Origin: Neobacillus sp. FSL H8-0543
Lineage (GTDB): Bacteria > Bacillota > Bacilli > Bacillales > Cytobacillaceae
Length of the DNA stretch: 64,000 bases
Direction of reading: 5' to 3'
Assembly (NCBI RefSeq): GCF_038592905.1
Contig: NZ_CP151943.1
Coordinates: 1,924,501 to 1,988,500 of the forward strand
Shown: piece after piece, positions 16,172 to 25,916 of the stretch
Numbering within the stretch: the stretch's first letter is position 1
Layout: the number at the start of each line of letters is the position of its first letter
Notes under the pieces: generated by a model
Told to the model about the DNA's origin: nothing
Database searches by the model: none
Seen by the model: only the letters and a program-made list of their open reading frames with translations
Made by a program: the position numbers and the translations under genes

Positions 16172-17212
16172 TTAAGACATAAGAGATTTATATATCTCTC
16201 CTATAATTCCTTCCATTTGATGAACACCTAATTCTGCATTCGTCATGATAACTGCCCCTTTTTCTATGTGTGAAAATGCTACCATCATACATTGAAAGCC
16301 TACCCCCCAACCGAGTGATGTAATTTCTAATTCTTTTTCAGAACCTTCAAGAAACACACCTAATCCAGTCCAACTCTTACCTTTTTGCGGTGTTATCATT
16401 TCTTTTGCTAATCTTTCTGAAATGCCAATTTTACTTTCTCCTTTTAGAGCATTCAGTAGTTCAAGAACTAATCGAGCTAAATCTAAAGAAGTTGTCCATA
16501 ATCCAGATGCTGCTGGGTAAGGATATATAGGATACTTTCCATCTACCAATTCACCGTTTTTATTATGACCACAAGAGAATTCTTTTTTATCCATCTCTAA
16601 CATTGTTGTAGTATTTAAATGGCTATTTTTCATCCCTAATGGCTTAAATATTAACTCATTCACCATTTGATAAAACGGCTTTTCAGTAACATCTTCCATT
16701 AGTTGCTGAACAACACAAAAACCTGTATCAGAATAGTGAAATTCACTCTCTGGTTCACACTGTACTTTAGTAGGAGCTTTACAATAAGGAGTTTTTCCCT
16801 CTAATAATTCAACCATCGAAGGAATCCCTATTTTTGAATTTAATTCAGAAAAACTACCTTCAGGTTCCATAATTCCAGATTGATGACTAAGTAAGTTTCT
16901 CAATGTAACGCTTTTATTTTTAGTGAATTCATTTTCTGGTACTTTCCACGATACAAGTCTTTTATTAATATCCTCATCTAAATCAAGAAGTCCTTCCTCT
17001 ACTAGCTTTAAAGCAATCATTCCTGTTAAGAACTTGCTAATGGAACACGCACTAAAAATAGAATTTTCATTTACTTTTCTATCGCTTTCTGCCTCTAGTA
17101 AACCGTAATTTTCTGTTCCGCTAATTTGACCGTTCTCAAGCAATGTAATACTTAAACCTATCACATTATAATGTTTCATTTGTTCTTCTATGTTGTTATT
17201 TTTTAATTTCAT
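16172..17212 (-). CDS. Serine hydrolase, class C beta-lactamase family
   Basis: A protein of 346 residues without a signal peptide. The SxxK motif is SISK in SACSISKF (about residue 57), the YxN-equivalent is YSDTGF (about 160, with Asp-Thr in place of the usual Ala-Asn style), and a C-terminal WGVGF with HxEKG-like loop follows. The family includes esterases and DD-peptidase-like enzymes that act on small esters or D-amino-acid peptides; resistance is not implied. The start follows AGGGGGATAAAT. It follows the frameshifted GNAT gene in the same direction with a 27-base gap. Confidence 0.85.
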   Translation of the reverse strand: MKLKNNNIEEQMKHYNVIGLSITLLENGQISGTENYGLLEAESDRKVNENSIFSACSISKFLTGMIALKLVEEGLLDLDEDINKRLVSWKVPENEFTKNKSVTLRNLLSHQSGIMEPEGSFSELNSKIGIPSMVELLEGKTPYCKAPTKVQCEPESEFHYSDTGFCVVQQLMEDVTEKPFYQMVNELIFKPLGMKNSHLNTTTMLEMDKKEFSCGHNKNGELVDGKYPIYPYPAASGLWTTSLDLARLVLELLNALKGESKIGISERLAKEMITPQKGKSWTGLGVFLEGSEKELEITSLGWGVGFQCMMVAFSHIEKGAVIMTNAELGVHQMEGIIGEIYKSLMS

Positions 17213-17618
17213 ATTTATCCCCCTACAATAGTGCTATCAATAACATCGTAACACGAATGTACGTTCCATTTTATGTATTTGGAATAATTTTTCTTTAATT
17301 AACCCTCCTGGTTAGTCGAATAAGAAAAAGGATTGCCCCAGCAACCCCTTGTTAAACTCTTGCACACCGGTAGTTGAAGAACAATTACCTTGTCCTTTCA
17401 AGTTCGGAAAAAAACAATAATTAGTCAAACTGTGCGAAACAGTATTTAAAGGCAGCCCCTTTTATGTCATTTTCTTTAAAAAAGTTTCCACGTAAAAAAT
17501 AATCATTTTCAAGCCTATCTTGTTGAATTAACCTGCCCCGTTGTGTTACATATCAATTGAATACAGGAAATAAACCGGAGAATTTGGCTGTTTTCATGAA
17601 ACGAAAGTATAAGGGGTA
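17213..17618. other. Divergent intergenic region before opuC
   Basis: About 400 bases between the serine hydrolase and the osmoprotectant transporter. I see a short GC hairpin (GGATTGC-ccca-GCAACCC) near 17330 but no gene. It should hold the promoters of both divergent units. Confidence 0.4.
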
Positions 17619-18596
17619 ATGGAGGAAATGATTAAATTTGAGAATGTATCAAAAAGATACACAGACGGGACCACTGCTGTTGATTCCGTAAACCTCGAAA
17701 TTAAACAAGGGGAATTTTTTGTCATTATCGGACCAAGCGGATGTGGTAAAACCACCACACTTAAAATGGTTAACCGATTAATCCCTTTATCTGACGGGAC
17801 GATTTTCATTAATGGTAAAAAAATAAGTGAATTTGACATCCATGAGTTAAGATGGAATATTGGCTATGTACTTCAACAAATTGCTCTTTTTCCACATATG
17901 ACGATTGAAGAAAATATTTCGATCGTTCCTGAATTGAAGAAATGGAGCCGCGAAAAAACAAAACTACGAGTTATTGAGCTTTTAGATATGGTGGGCTTAG
18001 ATCCTAAAACCTACCTCAATAGAAAACCTATTGAACTATCAGGAGGTCAACAACAAAGAATAGGTGTCATCCGGGCATTAGCTGCCGATCCTGAAATTAT
18101 TTTAATGGATGAGCCTTTTAGCGCACTTGATCCGATTAGTCGTGAAAAGCTTCAGGATGATATCAAAAAACTTCAAAAAAATATTAAGAAAACAACCATT
18201 TTTGTTACACATGATATCCAGGAGGCACTAAAATTAGCTGACAGGATCTGTGTGATGAAAGATGGAAAAGTTGTACAGGTAGGAACACCGAATGAAATTG
18301 TCAGTAACCCTGCTAATCATTTTGTCAGAGATTTTGTCGGAAATCAGCACGTAGGATTAAAAGCGGTTCTAAAACTAGAAGAAATAGTACAACCAATACA
18401 TGAAGGGGATATTTCACAAACTCTTTCATGTATGATTCCAGTTTCTACGTCTTTAGAGGAAATTTTAGAAAAATTGACGGAACATGAAGAACTAGCTGTT
18501 GATAAAAATGGTGAAATTATTGGTATCCTCAATAGACAAGTGGTCATCAAATATTTAGCTCAAAATCTGCAAGAAAGAGGGAGCGCAAATGGATAA
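17619..18596 (+). CDS. opuCA: Osmoprotectant ABC transporter ATPase (OpuCA-like)
   Basis: ATP-binding subunit of a glycine betaine/carnitine/choline importer. The 325 residues carry Walker A GPSGCGKTT (about 37-45), Q-loop, signature LSGGQQQR, Walker B IILMDEPFSALDP and the switch FVTHDIQEA. The C-terminal 75 residues are a reduced CBS-like part (VDKNGEIIGILNRQVV). ATG 17619 follows AAGGGG closely; ATG 17628 is a possible alternative. The next gene overlaps by eight bases, so translation is coupled. Confidence 0.88.
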   Translation: MEEMIKFENVSKRYTDGTTAVDSVNLEIKQGEFFVIIGPSGCGKTTTLKMVNRLIPLSDGTIFINGKKISEFDIHELRWNIGYVLQQIALFPHMTIEENISIVPELKKWSREKTKLRVIELLDMVGLDPKTYLNRKPIELSGGQQQRIGVIRALAADPEIILMDEPFSALDPISREKLQDDIKKLQKNIKKTTIFVTHDIQEALKLADRICVMKDGKVVQVGTPNEIVSNPANHFVRDFVGNQHVGLKAVLKLEEIVQPIHEGDISQTLSCMIPVSTSLEEILEKLTEHEELAVDKNGEIIGILNRQVVIKYLAQNLQERGSANG

Positions 18597-20106
18597 TTTC
18601 AGCAATGTTTTTAAAGAAAGGCAAGGCCAGCTTGTCAGTGCTCTGTTGGAGCATATCCAAATTTCCCTTGTGGCCCTTTTATTTGCAGTTGTTATCGCGA
18701 TCCCACTAGGTATTTATTTGACCAAAAAGAAAAAAGTGGCTGAAGGTATTATCGGTATAACAGCTGTCTTGCAAACCATCCCATCTTTAGCACTTCTCGG
18801 ACTCCTGATTCCTTTATTTGGAATAGGAAAGGTTCCCGCTATTATTGCATTAGTTGTTTATGCATTACTTCCTATACTAAGAAATACTTATACTGGTATT
18901 AAAGAAGTAGATTCTTCGTTAATAGAAGCTGCTAGAGCAATGGGGATGAATAATCGGAAAAGATTAGTAAAAGTTGAACTACCTCTAGCCATGCCTGTTA
19001 TCATGGCCGGTATTCGTACAGCAATGGTTCTAATAGTCGGGACTGCAACGCTTGCAGCACTAATCGGGGCAGGTGGATTAGGTGATATTATTCTATTAGG
19101 AATTGATCGAAACAATACGGCATTAATCGTACTAGGTGCAATACCGGCAGCTTTATTGGCACTTGTTTTTGATTTTCTACTCAAAAGATTTGAACACTTG
19201 TCCTATAAGAACTCAATGATAACAATCAGTTCCATTGTGGTATTGGCTTGTTTCATCTTGATTACACCACTTGTTATGAACAATCAGGAAAAAGAGATTA
19301 TCATTGCAGGGAAACTTGGTTCGGAGCCAGAGATATTAATTAACATGTACAAATTACTTATTGAAAATGAAACAGATTTAAATGTTGAATTAAAAACGGG
19401 ACTGGGAAAAACCTCTTTTGTATTCAATGCCTTAAAATCAGAAAGTATTGATATATATCCAGAGTTTACTGGAACAGCTATATCTGAATTTTTACAGGAA
19501 ACGGCTACTAGCACGGACAGTGAGCAAGTATATAAACAGGCGAAAGAAGGAATGCTGGAAAAATTCGATATGGAATTGCTATCACCCATGATATTTAACA
19601 ATACATATGCTTTAGCCGTCCCAAACAAAATAGCAGCAGAATATGATTTAAAAACCATTTCTGATTTAAAAAGTGTAGAAAATGAAATCAAGGTAGGTTT
19701 TACATTAGAATTTTCAGATCGGGAGGATGGTTATCGTGGCATCCAAAAACTTTATGGAATACATTTCGCAAATCTAGTCACGATGGAGCCAAAACTTCGG
19801 TACGGTGCAATTGAAACAGGAGATATTCATTTAGTTGATGCCTATTCCACAGATAGTGAGTTAAGACAATACCAACTTTCTGTTTTAGAAGACGATAAGC
19901 ATTTATTTCCTCCCTATCAGGGTGCACCTTTGTTAAGAAAAGAAACAGTCGAACAGTATCCTGAAATTAAAGAAACATTAAATAAGCTTGCAGGGAAAAT
20001 AAGTGACGATGAAATGAGAGAAATGAACTATAAAGTAAATGTAGAAGAAAGCAGTCCATTTGAAGTAGCCAAAGACTACTTAGAAAAAGAAGGTTTATTA
20101 AAATAA
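18589..20106 (+). CDS. Osmoprotectant ABC permease fused to substrate-binding domain (OpuCB-OpuCC)
   Basis: A single protein of 505 residues. Residues 1-215 are the permease with six helices and the EAA-type loop EAARAMGMNNRKRLVKVELP. Residues about 230-505 are a type II substrate-binding domain of the OpuAC/ProX/YehZ type, tethered to the membrane by the helix VVLACFILITPLVMNN and starting IIAGKLGSEPEILINMYKLL. The C-terminal KVNVEESSPFEVAKDYLEKEG is typical of OpuCC proteins. In B. subtilis OpuC these parts are separate genes; fused forms occur in other Firmicutes. No second permease (OpuCD) is present. Confidence 0.88.
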   Translation: MDNFSNVFKERQGQLVSALLEHIQISLVALLFAVVIAIPLGIYLTKKKKVAEGIIGITAVLQTIPSLALLGLLIPLFGIGKVPAIIALVVYALLPILRNTYTGIKEVDSSLIEAARAMGMNNRKRLVKVELPLAMPVIMAGIRTAMVLIVGTATLAALIGAGGLGDIILLGIDRNNTALIVLGAIPAALLALVFDFLLKRFEHLSYKNSMITISSIVVLACFILITPLVMNNQEKEIIIAGKLGSEPEILINMYKLLIENETDLNVELKTGLGKTSFVFNALKSESIDIYPEFTGTAISEFLQETATSTDSEQVYKQAKEGMLEKFDMELLSPMIFNNTYALAVPNKIAAEYDLKTISDLKSVENEIKVGFTLEFSDREDGYRGIQKLYGIHFANLVTMEPKLRYGAIETGDIHLVDAYSTDSELRQYQLSVLEDDKHLFPPYQGAPLLRKETVEQYPEIKETLNKLAGKISDDEMREMNYKVNVEESSPFEVAKDYLEKEGLLK

Positions 20107-20170
20107 AAAAATATGGGGACGGTTCTTTTGTTACATTAAGCAATCACACAAAATGATAACATGCAAAAAA

Positions 20171-20217
20171 AACCCTCTCACCTACTGAATCTAATGAAGT
20201 AGGTGAGAGGGTTTTTT
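20171..20217. terminator. Bidirectional terminator between opuC and M20 genes
   Basis: AACCCTCTCACCTACT and AGTAGGTGAGAGGGTT form a perfect 16-pair stem around an 11-base loop, with AAAAAA before and TTTT after, so it serves both converging units. Confidence 0.93.
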
Positions 20218-20224
20218 AACATTT

Positions 20225-21415
20225 TTAGTCTAATTGATAATAGCTGCAAACAACTTGTCCAACGGCTTTCGCGGCTACTAGGAGTGCATCTTCATCGATA
20301 TCAAACTTTGGATGGTGATTGAAGTAAGGATTTTCTACCCCTTTTGGTGTACAAGCGATGTAAAAGAAGCAGGCAGGGAATTTTTCAGCATAATAAGCAA
20401 AGTCTTCGGATGGAGACATTGCCGGAAATTCTTTCACTTCTTTTATATCTATATCATTCATACTTCGTAAACTTTCAGCAACCATTGAAGTAAGTTCAGG
20501 GTCGTTGTATAAAGGTGGATAATCTGGAGCATAAGTAAGCTCACATGTTACACCGAACTCTTCTTCAATTCCTTTTACAATCCGTTTAACTTCTTTCTCA
20601 ATGGTTTCTTTTGTTTCTACAGTCATATAGCGAATATCGCCTTCAAGTTCTACGCTGTCTTTGATAACGTTGAATGTACCTTTTCCATCGAAAGATCCGA
20701 TTGTGATCACACCTACATCGAATGGACTTAATCTGCGGCTAACAATGGTTTGAGCAGCTGTTACAAAATGCGCAGCAGCCACAATGGCATCGTTAGCTAA
20801 ATGAGGTGAGGAACCATGTCCACCTCTTCCTTGCACCTTTAATTTCATGTAGGCTCGTCCATTGAAGGAATACCCCGCATGATACCCTACTGTTCCCGCA
20901 GGTCCCATAGGTAACAAATGAATGCCATAAACAGCATCTAAATCGTTAAGCAAGCCAGACTCGACAATACTTTTTGCTCCGCCTGGGGGAACTTCTTCTG
21001 CATGCTGGTGAATGATTTTAATGGCACCTGGAATGGAGTCCTTTAATTGAATTAAGCAATCAGCTAAAACTAACATGTAAGCCGTATGTCCATCATGACC
21101 GCACGCATGCATGACTCCTTCATTCTTTGATTTAAACGGTACATCTGCTTCTTCTACAATAGGAAGTGCATCAAAATCTGCGCGAAGACCAATAGTTTTT
21201 CCAGGCTTTCCACCTTTTATCGTTACGACAATACCGTAACCATTGCCAACATTCGTTTGGATATCCACATCTTTGCCTTTATAAAAATCTGCAATGTACT
21301 GAGCCGTCTTCTCCTCTTTAAATGAGATCTCAGGATTTTCATGTAAATAACGGCGGATTGCAATTATTTCTTCTTTACGAGATTCTAGCATGTTCATTAA
21401 TTCACTTTTCATCAT
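20225..21415 (-). CDS. M20-family amidohydrolase
   Basis: A 396-residue metallo-aminoacylase or amidohydrolase (peptidase M20D, hippurate-hydrolase-like). Metal-binding motifs are GLRADFDALPI with the catalytic Asp, HACGHDGH, HQHAEEVPPGG and the late ligand FNHHPKFDIDED. The dimerisation domain lies at about 180-295. Such enzymes remove acyl groups from amino acids or indole-3-acetyl conjugates; the substrate here is unknown. The ATG at 21415 follows AAAGGGAGACGAAA; a longer frame from 21439 has no such site. The MFS exporter gene lies 100 bases upstream in the same direction, probably one operon. Confidence 0.92.
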   Translation of the reverse strand: MMKSELMNMLESRKEEIIAIRRYLHENPEISFKEEKTAQYIADFYKGKDVDIQTNVGNGYGIVVTIKGGKPGKTIGLRADFDALPIVEEADVPFKSKNEGVMHACGHDGHTAYMLVLADCLIQLKDSIPGAIKIIHQHAEEVPPGGAKSIVESGLLNDLDAVYGIHLLPMGPAGTVGYHAGYSFNGRAYMKLKVQGRGGHGSSPHLANDAIVAAAHFVTAAQTIVSRRLSPFDVGVITIGSFDGKGTFNVIKDSVELEGDIRYMTVETKETIEKEVKRIVKGIEEEFGVTCELTYAPDYPPLYNDPELTSMVAESLRSMNDIDIKEVKEFPAMSPSEDFAYYAEKFPACFFYIACTPKGVENPYFNHHPKFDIDEDALLVAAKAVGQVVCSYYQLD

Positions 21416-21517
21416 TTTCGTCTCCCTTTTTGATGACATAGAAGGAAAGAGGACTTTCCTTCTATGTCCGATGATAAAAATGGGCTGAATCCGACTTTTG
21501 CCGATACTTGATTTCTT

Positions 21518-22951
21518 TTAATTTGCGATTTTTTGCGGTGCCGGTGTGAGTGTTGCTTTGGCTGATGAAGCCTCTGATGCTTTACCAGCATTTTTTGGAA
21601 CCATTATCACAATAGAAAGAATAGAAAGTATCCCGAATAGTACATTTATGATAATCCCTACTGATGCTGCGGTCTCAACACTTCCAACAGCTGCAATTGA
21701 ACTATAAACCGTTGCAGAAATAGCAACACCGATCGCACTACCTAGTGAGCTTGCCATTTTATAAACCCCTGCAGCTTCCCCCACTTTGTCTGATGGTGCA
21801 TTTGAAACAGATGTATCTGTAGATGGTGTTGCATATACGCCAAGTCCAAGCCCGAATAAAACAAATCCAATAAATACAACAACGGTATAAGTAACGCCAG
21901 GTAAGAAGGTTAGACCCATAATCGCTACACCAACTGTCGTAATAATAGCGCCCCAGACCATTGGTAATTTCGCCCCTACTTTTTGTAAGATCTTCTCTCC
22001 GACACGAATCATCGCAAGAACAACTACTAAATATCCAATCGATAGCATCCCTGACTGAAATGCAGTGAATCCTCTACCTACTTGAACATACGTATTTGCA
22101 ACAACAAGTGTTCCAGCTATCGCATTTAATAAGAAGTTTGAATAGGTTGCACCTGCATATGGTTTATTTTTAAATAGGGAGAAATCAATAAGAGCAATAT
22201 CTTTCCTTTTTTCAACATTAAAGAAGACAATCGCTCCGATAATAGTAATAGCAGCAGAGATGATTGAAGTTGGACTTGTCCAGCCTAAATCTGCACCGAA
22301 GGTAATAAATACGTTTAATGCAATCATAGTAACGATAAAGATTGCTAAACCACTATAATCAAATTTAAAGGAACCGTTCCCTTTCACTTTGCTTTCAGGT
22401 GTATCTTTAATTAGCCACATAGCAAGAAGGGCAAAAATAATGGAAAAGATAAAGATCCATCTCCATCCCATATACGTTGCGATGGCACCACCGGCAAATG
22501 AACAGACGCCTGAACCGCCCCAAGATCCAATTGACCAGTAACTAAGAGCACGTTGTCTGTCTTTTCCATCAAAGTAAGCTTTCATTAGGGCGATCGTTGC
22601 TGGCATAATACATGCTGCGGAAAGTCCTTGAATGATACGTCCAATAATTAACAATGTAGGTCCCTGTGTTAATACAAGACATAAAGAACCGACAACACTT
22701 AAAATCAACCCGATATAGGTAATTTTTTTACGTCCAATTTTGTCTGCAATTCCGCCTGCAGCTACGATAAACATACCTGAGAACAATGCGGTTACGCTAA
22801 TGGCAATATTTAATGTTCCGGAAGTAATCCCTAAATCTGATTGAACAGCTGGGACGACATTGACCATTGCCTGCGCAAAAAGCCAAAACGTGATAACCCC
22901 AAACACGATTCCCGTGATCAACTTATCTGTACCTTTATAATTTGTCTCCAT
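21518..22951 (-). CDS. MFS transporter, DHA2 family, 14 helices (NorB-like)
   Basis: A proton-driven exporter of 477 residues. Helix 1-2 and the A motif GGIADKIGRKKITYIG, the loop RIIQGLSAACIMPAT and the C motif region SIGSWGGSGVCSFAGG are present, and 14 hydrophobic segments can be counted. The loop GWRWIFIFSIIFALLAMWLI followed by DTPESK is like S. aureus NorB. Located directly upstream of an amidohydrolase, it might export or import an N-acyl compound. The start follows TTGGAGGCTCAACC. Confidence 0.85.
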   Translation of the reverse strand: METNYKGTDKLITGIVFGVITFWLFAQAMVNVVPAVQSDLGITSGTLNIAISVTALFSGMFIVAAGGIADKIGRKKITYIGLILSVVGSLCLVLTQGPTLLIIGRIIQGLSAACIMPATIALMKAYFDGKDRQRALSYWSIGSWGGSGVCSFAGGAIATYMGWRWIFIFSIIFALLAMWLIKDTPESKVKGNGSFKFDYSGLAIFIVTMIALNVFITFGADLGWTSPTSIISAAITIIGAIVFFNVEKRKDIALIDFSLFKNKPYAGATYSNFLLNAIAGTLVVANTYVQVGRGFTAFQSGMLSIGYLVVVLAMIRVGEKILQKVGAKLPMVWGAIITTVGVAIMGLTFLPGVTYTVVVFIGFVLFGLGLGVYATPSTDTSVSNAPSDKVGEAAGVYKMASSLGSAIGVAISATVYSSIAAVGSVETAASVGIIINVLFGILSILSIVIMVPKNAGKASEASSAKATLTPAPQKIAN

Positions 22952-23106
22952 GGTTGAGCCTCCAACAATTTAATTAGGTTATTGCTATACCATGATTATA
23001 AAAATTAACTAGTTTTTAAGTGAGTCAATTTTAATGTAAATCAACAGGACAAAATGTTAAATTTTTAACCTAGGTTTAATGAGGTGAAAATAATAGGGTC
23101 AATTCT

Positions 23107-23202
23107 TGTCATTGACCTAAAAAAGGGTCCGCCCCGACTCCTTCTATACAGTTCAATGGATTGTCCATTGCGGCAGTATAGGAGTACTGGGCAGACCCTT
23201 TT
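23107..23202. terminator. Long imperfect hairpin between converging ends
   Basis: AAAAAGGGTCCGCCC on the left pairs with GGGCAGACCCTTTT on the right, and ACTCCTTCTATAC with GTATAGGAGTA inside it, giving a stem of more than 25 pairs with a few mismatches. It lies just after the stop of the AraC gene on the minus strand and upstream of the MFS gene. T-run on both strands; terminator for the AraC gene. Confidence 0.75.
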
Positions 23203-23226
23203 AGGTATCCTCAAGGGGATACGCTC

Positions 23227-25575
23227 TTAATTATACGTTTTTCGAATATCAAAAAAATGAATAGCATTACTCGTTAAATAGGAATAAAAGGACCAATCCT
23301 CTTCAATGGATTCATCGAAGATTTCTAAGGAAGGCCTGCTGGAATTGATTATATAATCAATGATTTCAGCATCCATGCCATGCTTACTGTTCAAGTTCCA
23401 CCATTTTGTATACAATGCTCCATGGTCTTTATCAAATACATGCTTGCGTATTTGATACTCCCCTTCAGCCATTCCAGAAATGGTTATGTGAATTTCTTTA
23501 TTGAGCTTTTGAAGAAAGGTATCTTCAACGGAGTAATAAGGATTGATGATATTAGAATTCATCAGAATCAATTGATATCCCCGCTCATTCTTTGTCATCA
23601 CGTAATCCTTACCATGTGCAACAATCTCACCATGTAGGCGTTTTAAAAACATCAATGCAAAATACGCTGGGCGTTTTCCGTTTAGATAATGGAATAATTC
23701 GACGCCATCCATTCGATATCGCTTATCTTTTCCTACGTCTTCATGTACGGTCGTATTAATCCAGAGAGCAACTGTTTTCACGTCATTGGCTATATCTAAA
23801 ACATTTTTCAAGACTAATGCTCCTCGAAAAAAAGTGCCGTTCGTATACCTGGTATTTCCAGACAACGTGTTCCATGATACGAGATGAAGCGGTTTTTCTA
23901 TATTGTTTCTTTTTAAATAATGCTTCATTTTATCGGTTTTTTCTTTAATATAATCCTTTGCTAAATCGAATTTGGTATCCGCCATTTCTTTAAAGTCAAT
24001 GACCTCATTTTGGTTAGCGTTATAACCGATAAAATCAATAGAAACGCCATAATCTAGCTGCCATGCATGATTCTTGCTTGTCTGTTCTTTGTGGAAAGAA
24101 AAAGGCATATACACTCCTACCTGAATCGAAGGGATAACCGTTTTCAATACTTCATGTAGTTTTAAATAAACCCTCTGAAGTTCTTTTGCTTCGACTCCAG
24201 TATAATACGGCTCATAAAACATCACATGCCATTGCTTAATAAACGATTCCCCGTACAGCTGCAAACAATGTCTAATGAATTGAGTGAGTTTTGTAAAATA
24301 TTGTTCTTCATTTCTCGAAATATCCATATAATCGGCCCGCACAAACAAAGATAAATCATGCTTTTTCATGAATTCCAAAGCACTATCAATAGTAAAATAC
24401 GGAGATGTTGTCGGAATCTCTTCATCTGTCTCCACCTCAGGAGGAATGGCAGTATTGCTAAAAAGGTGACGAATTCCGATATATTTTAACTGTAAATCCT
24501 TTTTCACATCGAGTACTTGAGATCGAACATCCTCTTTTAATAATTCAATAATTTCTCCAATTTCAAGAATGTGATCAGGATAAGTTATTTTCATTGGCAT
24601 TGGTTTAGACAGGTTTAACGGCAGCTTTTCATATTTTATCTCTGTATGGGAAAAGGATTTTTGATCCTCTAAAATCATGCTGTTTAATTTTGCTATAATT
24701 TCTGGTGATCGGATAAGATTGGAAGTATCTTCTTTGCTATAGGTTTGAACGGAATCTTCTTTTTGTACATAATGTTTATCTCGATATACATGCGGGGTCA
24801 TCCCGTACACTTCTTTAAAAAGAGAAGAAAATGACTTTGTATTTGGAAAGCCATTATTCATGGCGATCTGCGAAATCGAGTCAGACGTGTACAGCAAATC
24901 CTTCATGCTATGCTTAAGTCTGATATTCATTAAAAAACGACTAAACCCCATTCCCATTTTCTGTTTAAAGTAACGGGATAGATAGCCTGTTGAAAGAAAA
25001 TATTTCTTTGCAATCTCTTCTAATGTCATCATCTGGTCATAGTTTTTTTCCATATAGTCAATGATTTGGGATAAACGGAGATCACCTGTATCCATTTTCT
25101 CATGGGCACTGCCTTCTTCTTTAAAACTCCGAATCAAGATCAGTAACATTTGACAGATATAGCTTATAACCTCAATTCGATAGCTTTCATCTTGTCGATA
25201 ATAACTAATCATCACATTTGCCAAAAGCTTGCGAATGGAATGAATCATATCTTCTCTTCCCAAATCAATTTCTCTTGAATAGCATTCAAATCGCCGATTT
25301 CGATAGTCTCCGTAATGGTGGTCCATGAATGCATCCGAAATGGTTAATATCATGACCCTATTATCTTCACTACCCTGAACCTGGTAAAGCTGATTACGAT
25401 TAATAACAAGCAAATCATTTTCTACCATATGATAAAAGCGACTAGATGTTTCTATTTTTAACTCTCCACTAATTACGAGGATAAATTGAATTCCTTTATT
25501 TACTCTTGGAACTAATAAATCAATATGTTGAAATGATATTTGAAAATCTGACAACGGATCGTTCAATCCAATCAC
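23227..25575 (-). CDS. AraC-family regulator fused to a GH39-like domain
   Basis: A protein of 782 residues. Residues about 1-110 form a cupin-like sensor, 165-270 a double HTH of the AraC class (EEIAKKYFLSTGYLSRYFKQ and SISQIAMNNGFPNTKSFSSL, then FKEVYGMTPHVYR). From about 330 to the end it reads as a TIM-barrel related to glycoside hydrolase family 39, with WHVMFYEPYY and HLVSWNTLSG. In this regulator class the barrel is believed to sense a sugar or glycoside rather than to cleave it. GTG start after AAGAAGGAGTTAGGA. The neighbouring MFS/amidohydrolase operon is a candidate target. Confidence 0.85.
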   Translation of the reverse strand: MIGLNDPLSDFQISFQHIDLLVPRVNKGIQFILVISGELKIETSSRFYHMVENDLLVINRNQLYQVQGSEDNRVMILTISDAFMDHHYGDYRNRRFECYSREIDLGREDMIHSIRKLLANVMISYYRQDESYRIEVISYICQMLLILIRSFKEEGSAHEKMDTGDLRLSQIIDYMEKNYDQMMTLEEIAKKYFLSTGYLSRYFKQKMGMGFSRFLMNIRLKHSMKDLLYTSDSISQIAMNNGFPNTKSFSSLFKEVYGMTPHVYRDKHYVQKEDSVQTYSKEDTSNLIRSPEIIAKLNSMILEDQKSFSHTEIKYEKLPLNLSKPMPMKITYPDHILEIGEIIELLKEDVRSQVLDVKKDLQLKYIGIRHLFSNTAIPPEVETDEEIPTTSPYFTIDSALEFMKKHDLSLFVRADYMDISRNEEQYFTKLTQFIRHCLQLYGESFIKQWHVMFYEPYYTGVEAKELQRVYLKLHEVLKTVIPSIQVGVYMPFSFHKEQTSKNHAWQLDYGVSIDFIGYNANQNEVIDFKEMADTKFDLAKDYIKEKTDKMKHYLKRNNIEKPLHLVSWNTLSGNTRYTNGTFFRGALVLKNVLDIANDVKTVALWINTTVHEDVGKDKRYRMDGVELFHYLNGKRPAYFALMFLKRLHGEIVAHGKDYVMTKNERGYQLILMNSNIINPYYSVEDTFLQKLNKEIHITISGMAEGEYQIRKHVFDKDHGALYTKWWNLNSKHGMDAEIIDYIINSSRPSLEIFDESIEEDWSFYSYLTSNAIHFFDIRKTYN

Positions 25576-25659
25576 TCCTAACTCCTTCTTGTCCCGATAA
25601 AGAGACTGCCAAAATAGCCTGATTTAAAACTTTCATTAACAATTATAACAAATCTTTTT

Positions 25660-25848
25660 CTAAGATTTAAAAAGAGGGAGCCTGACACCCGATTTTACCA
25701 CTTTCATGGTTACTGTCTTTTTTTGATTATTGTTGTTATACTCTTTAACCTCAATCGTAACGGACGGTATCTCTACAAAAGTTAGGTGTTTAACTTTTTT
25801 TTCACAACATGGACTTTTTCTGTGGTCTCGAACTGTCACCTTGGCCAC
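25660..25848 (-). CDS. Small basic protein, unknown function
   Basis: A 62-residue frame from GTG 25848 preceded by GGAGGGTCAAGG, a strong ribosome binding site. Contents: VTVRDHRKSPCCEKKVKHL, then alternating V, T and I typical of beta strands (FVEIPSVTIEVKEY, KTVTMKVVKSG). The adjacent Cys pair could bind metal. It is not a family that I know. Divergent from the staygreen gene. Confidence 0.5.
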   Translation of the reverse strand: MAKVTVRDHRKSPCCEKKVKHLTFVEIPSVTIEVKEYNNNNQKKTVTMKVVKSGVRLPLFKS

Positions 25849-25916
25849 CCTTGACCCTCCGAATATTTACACATAACTTAGCATAATGTTTAAAAAAGCG
25901 GATTGGGGTTGATGGT

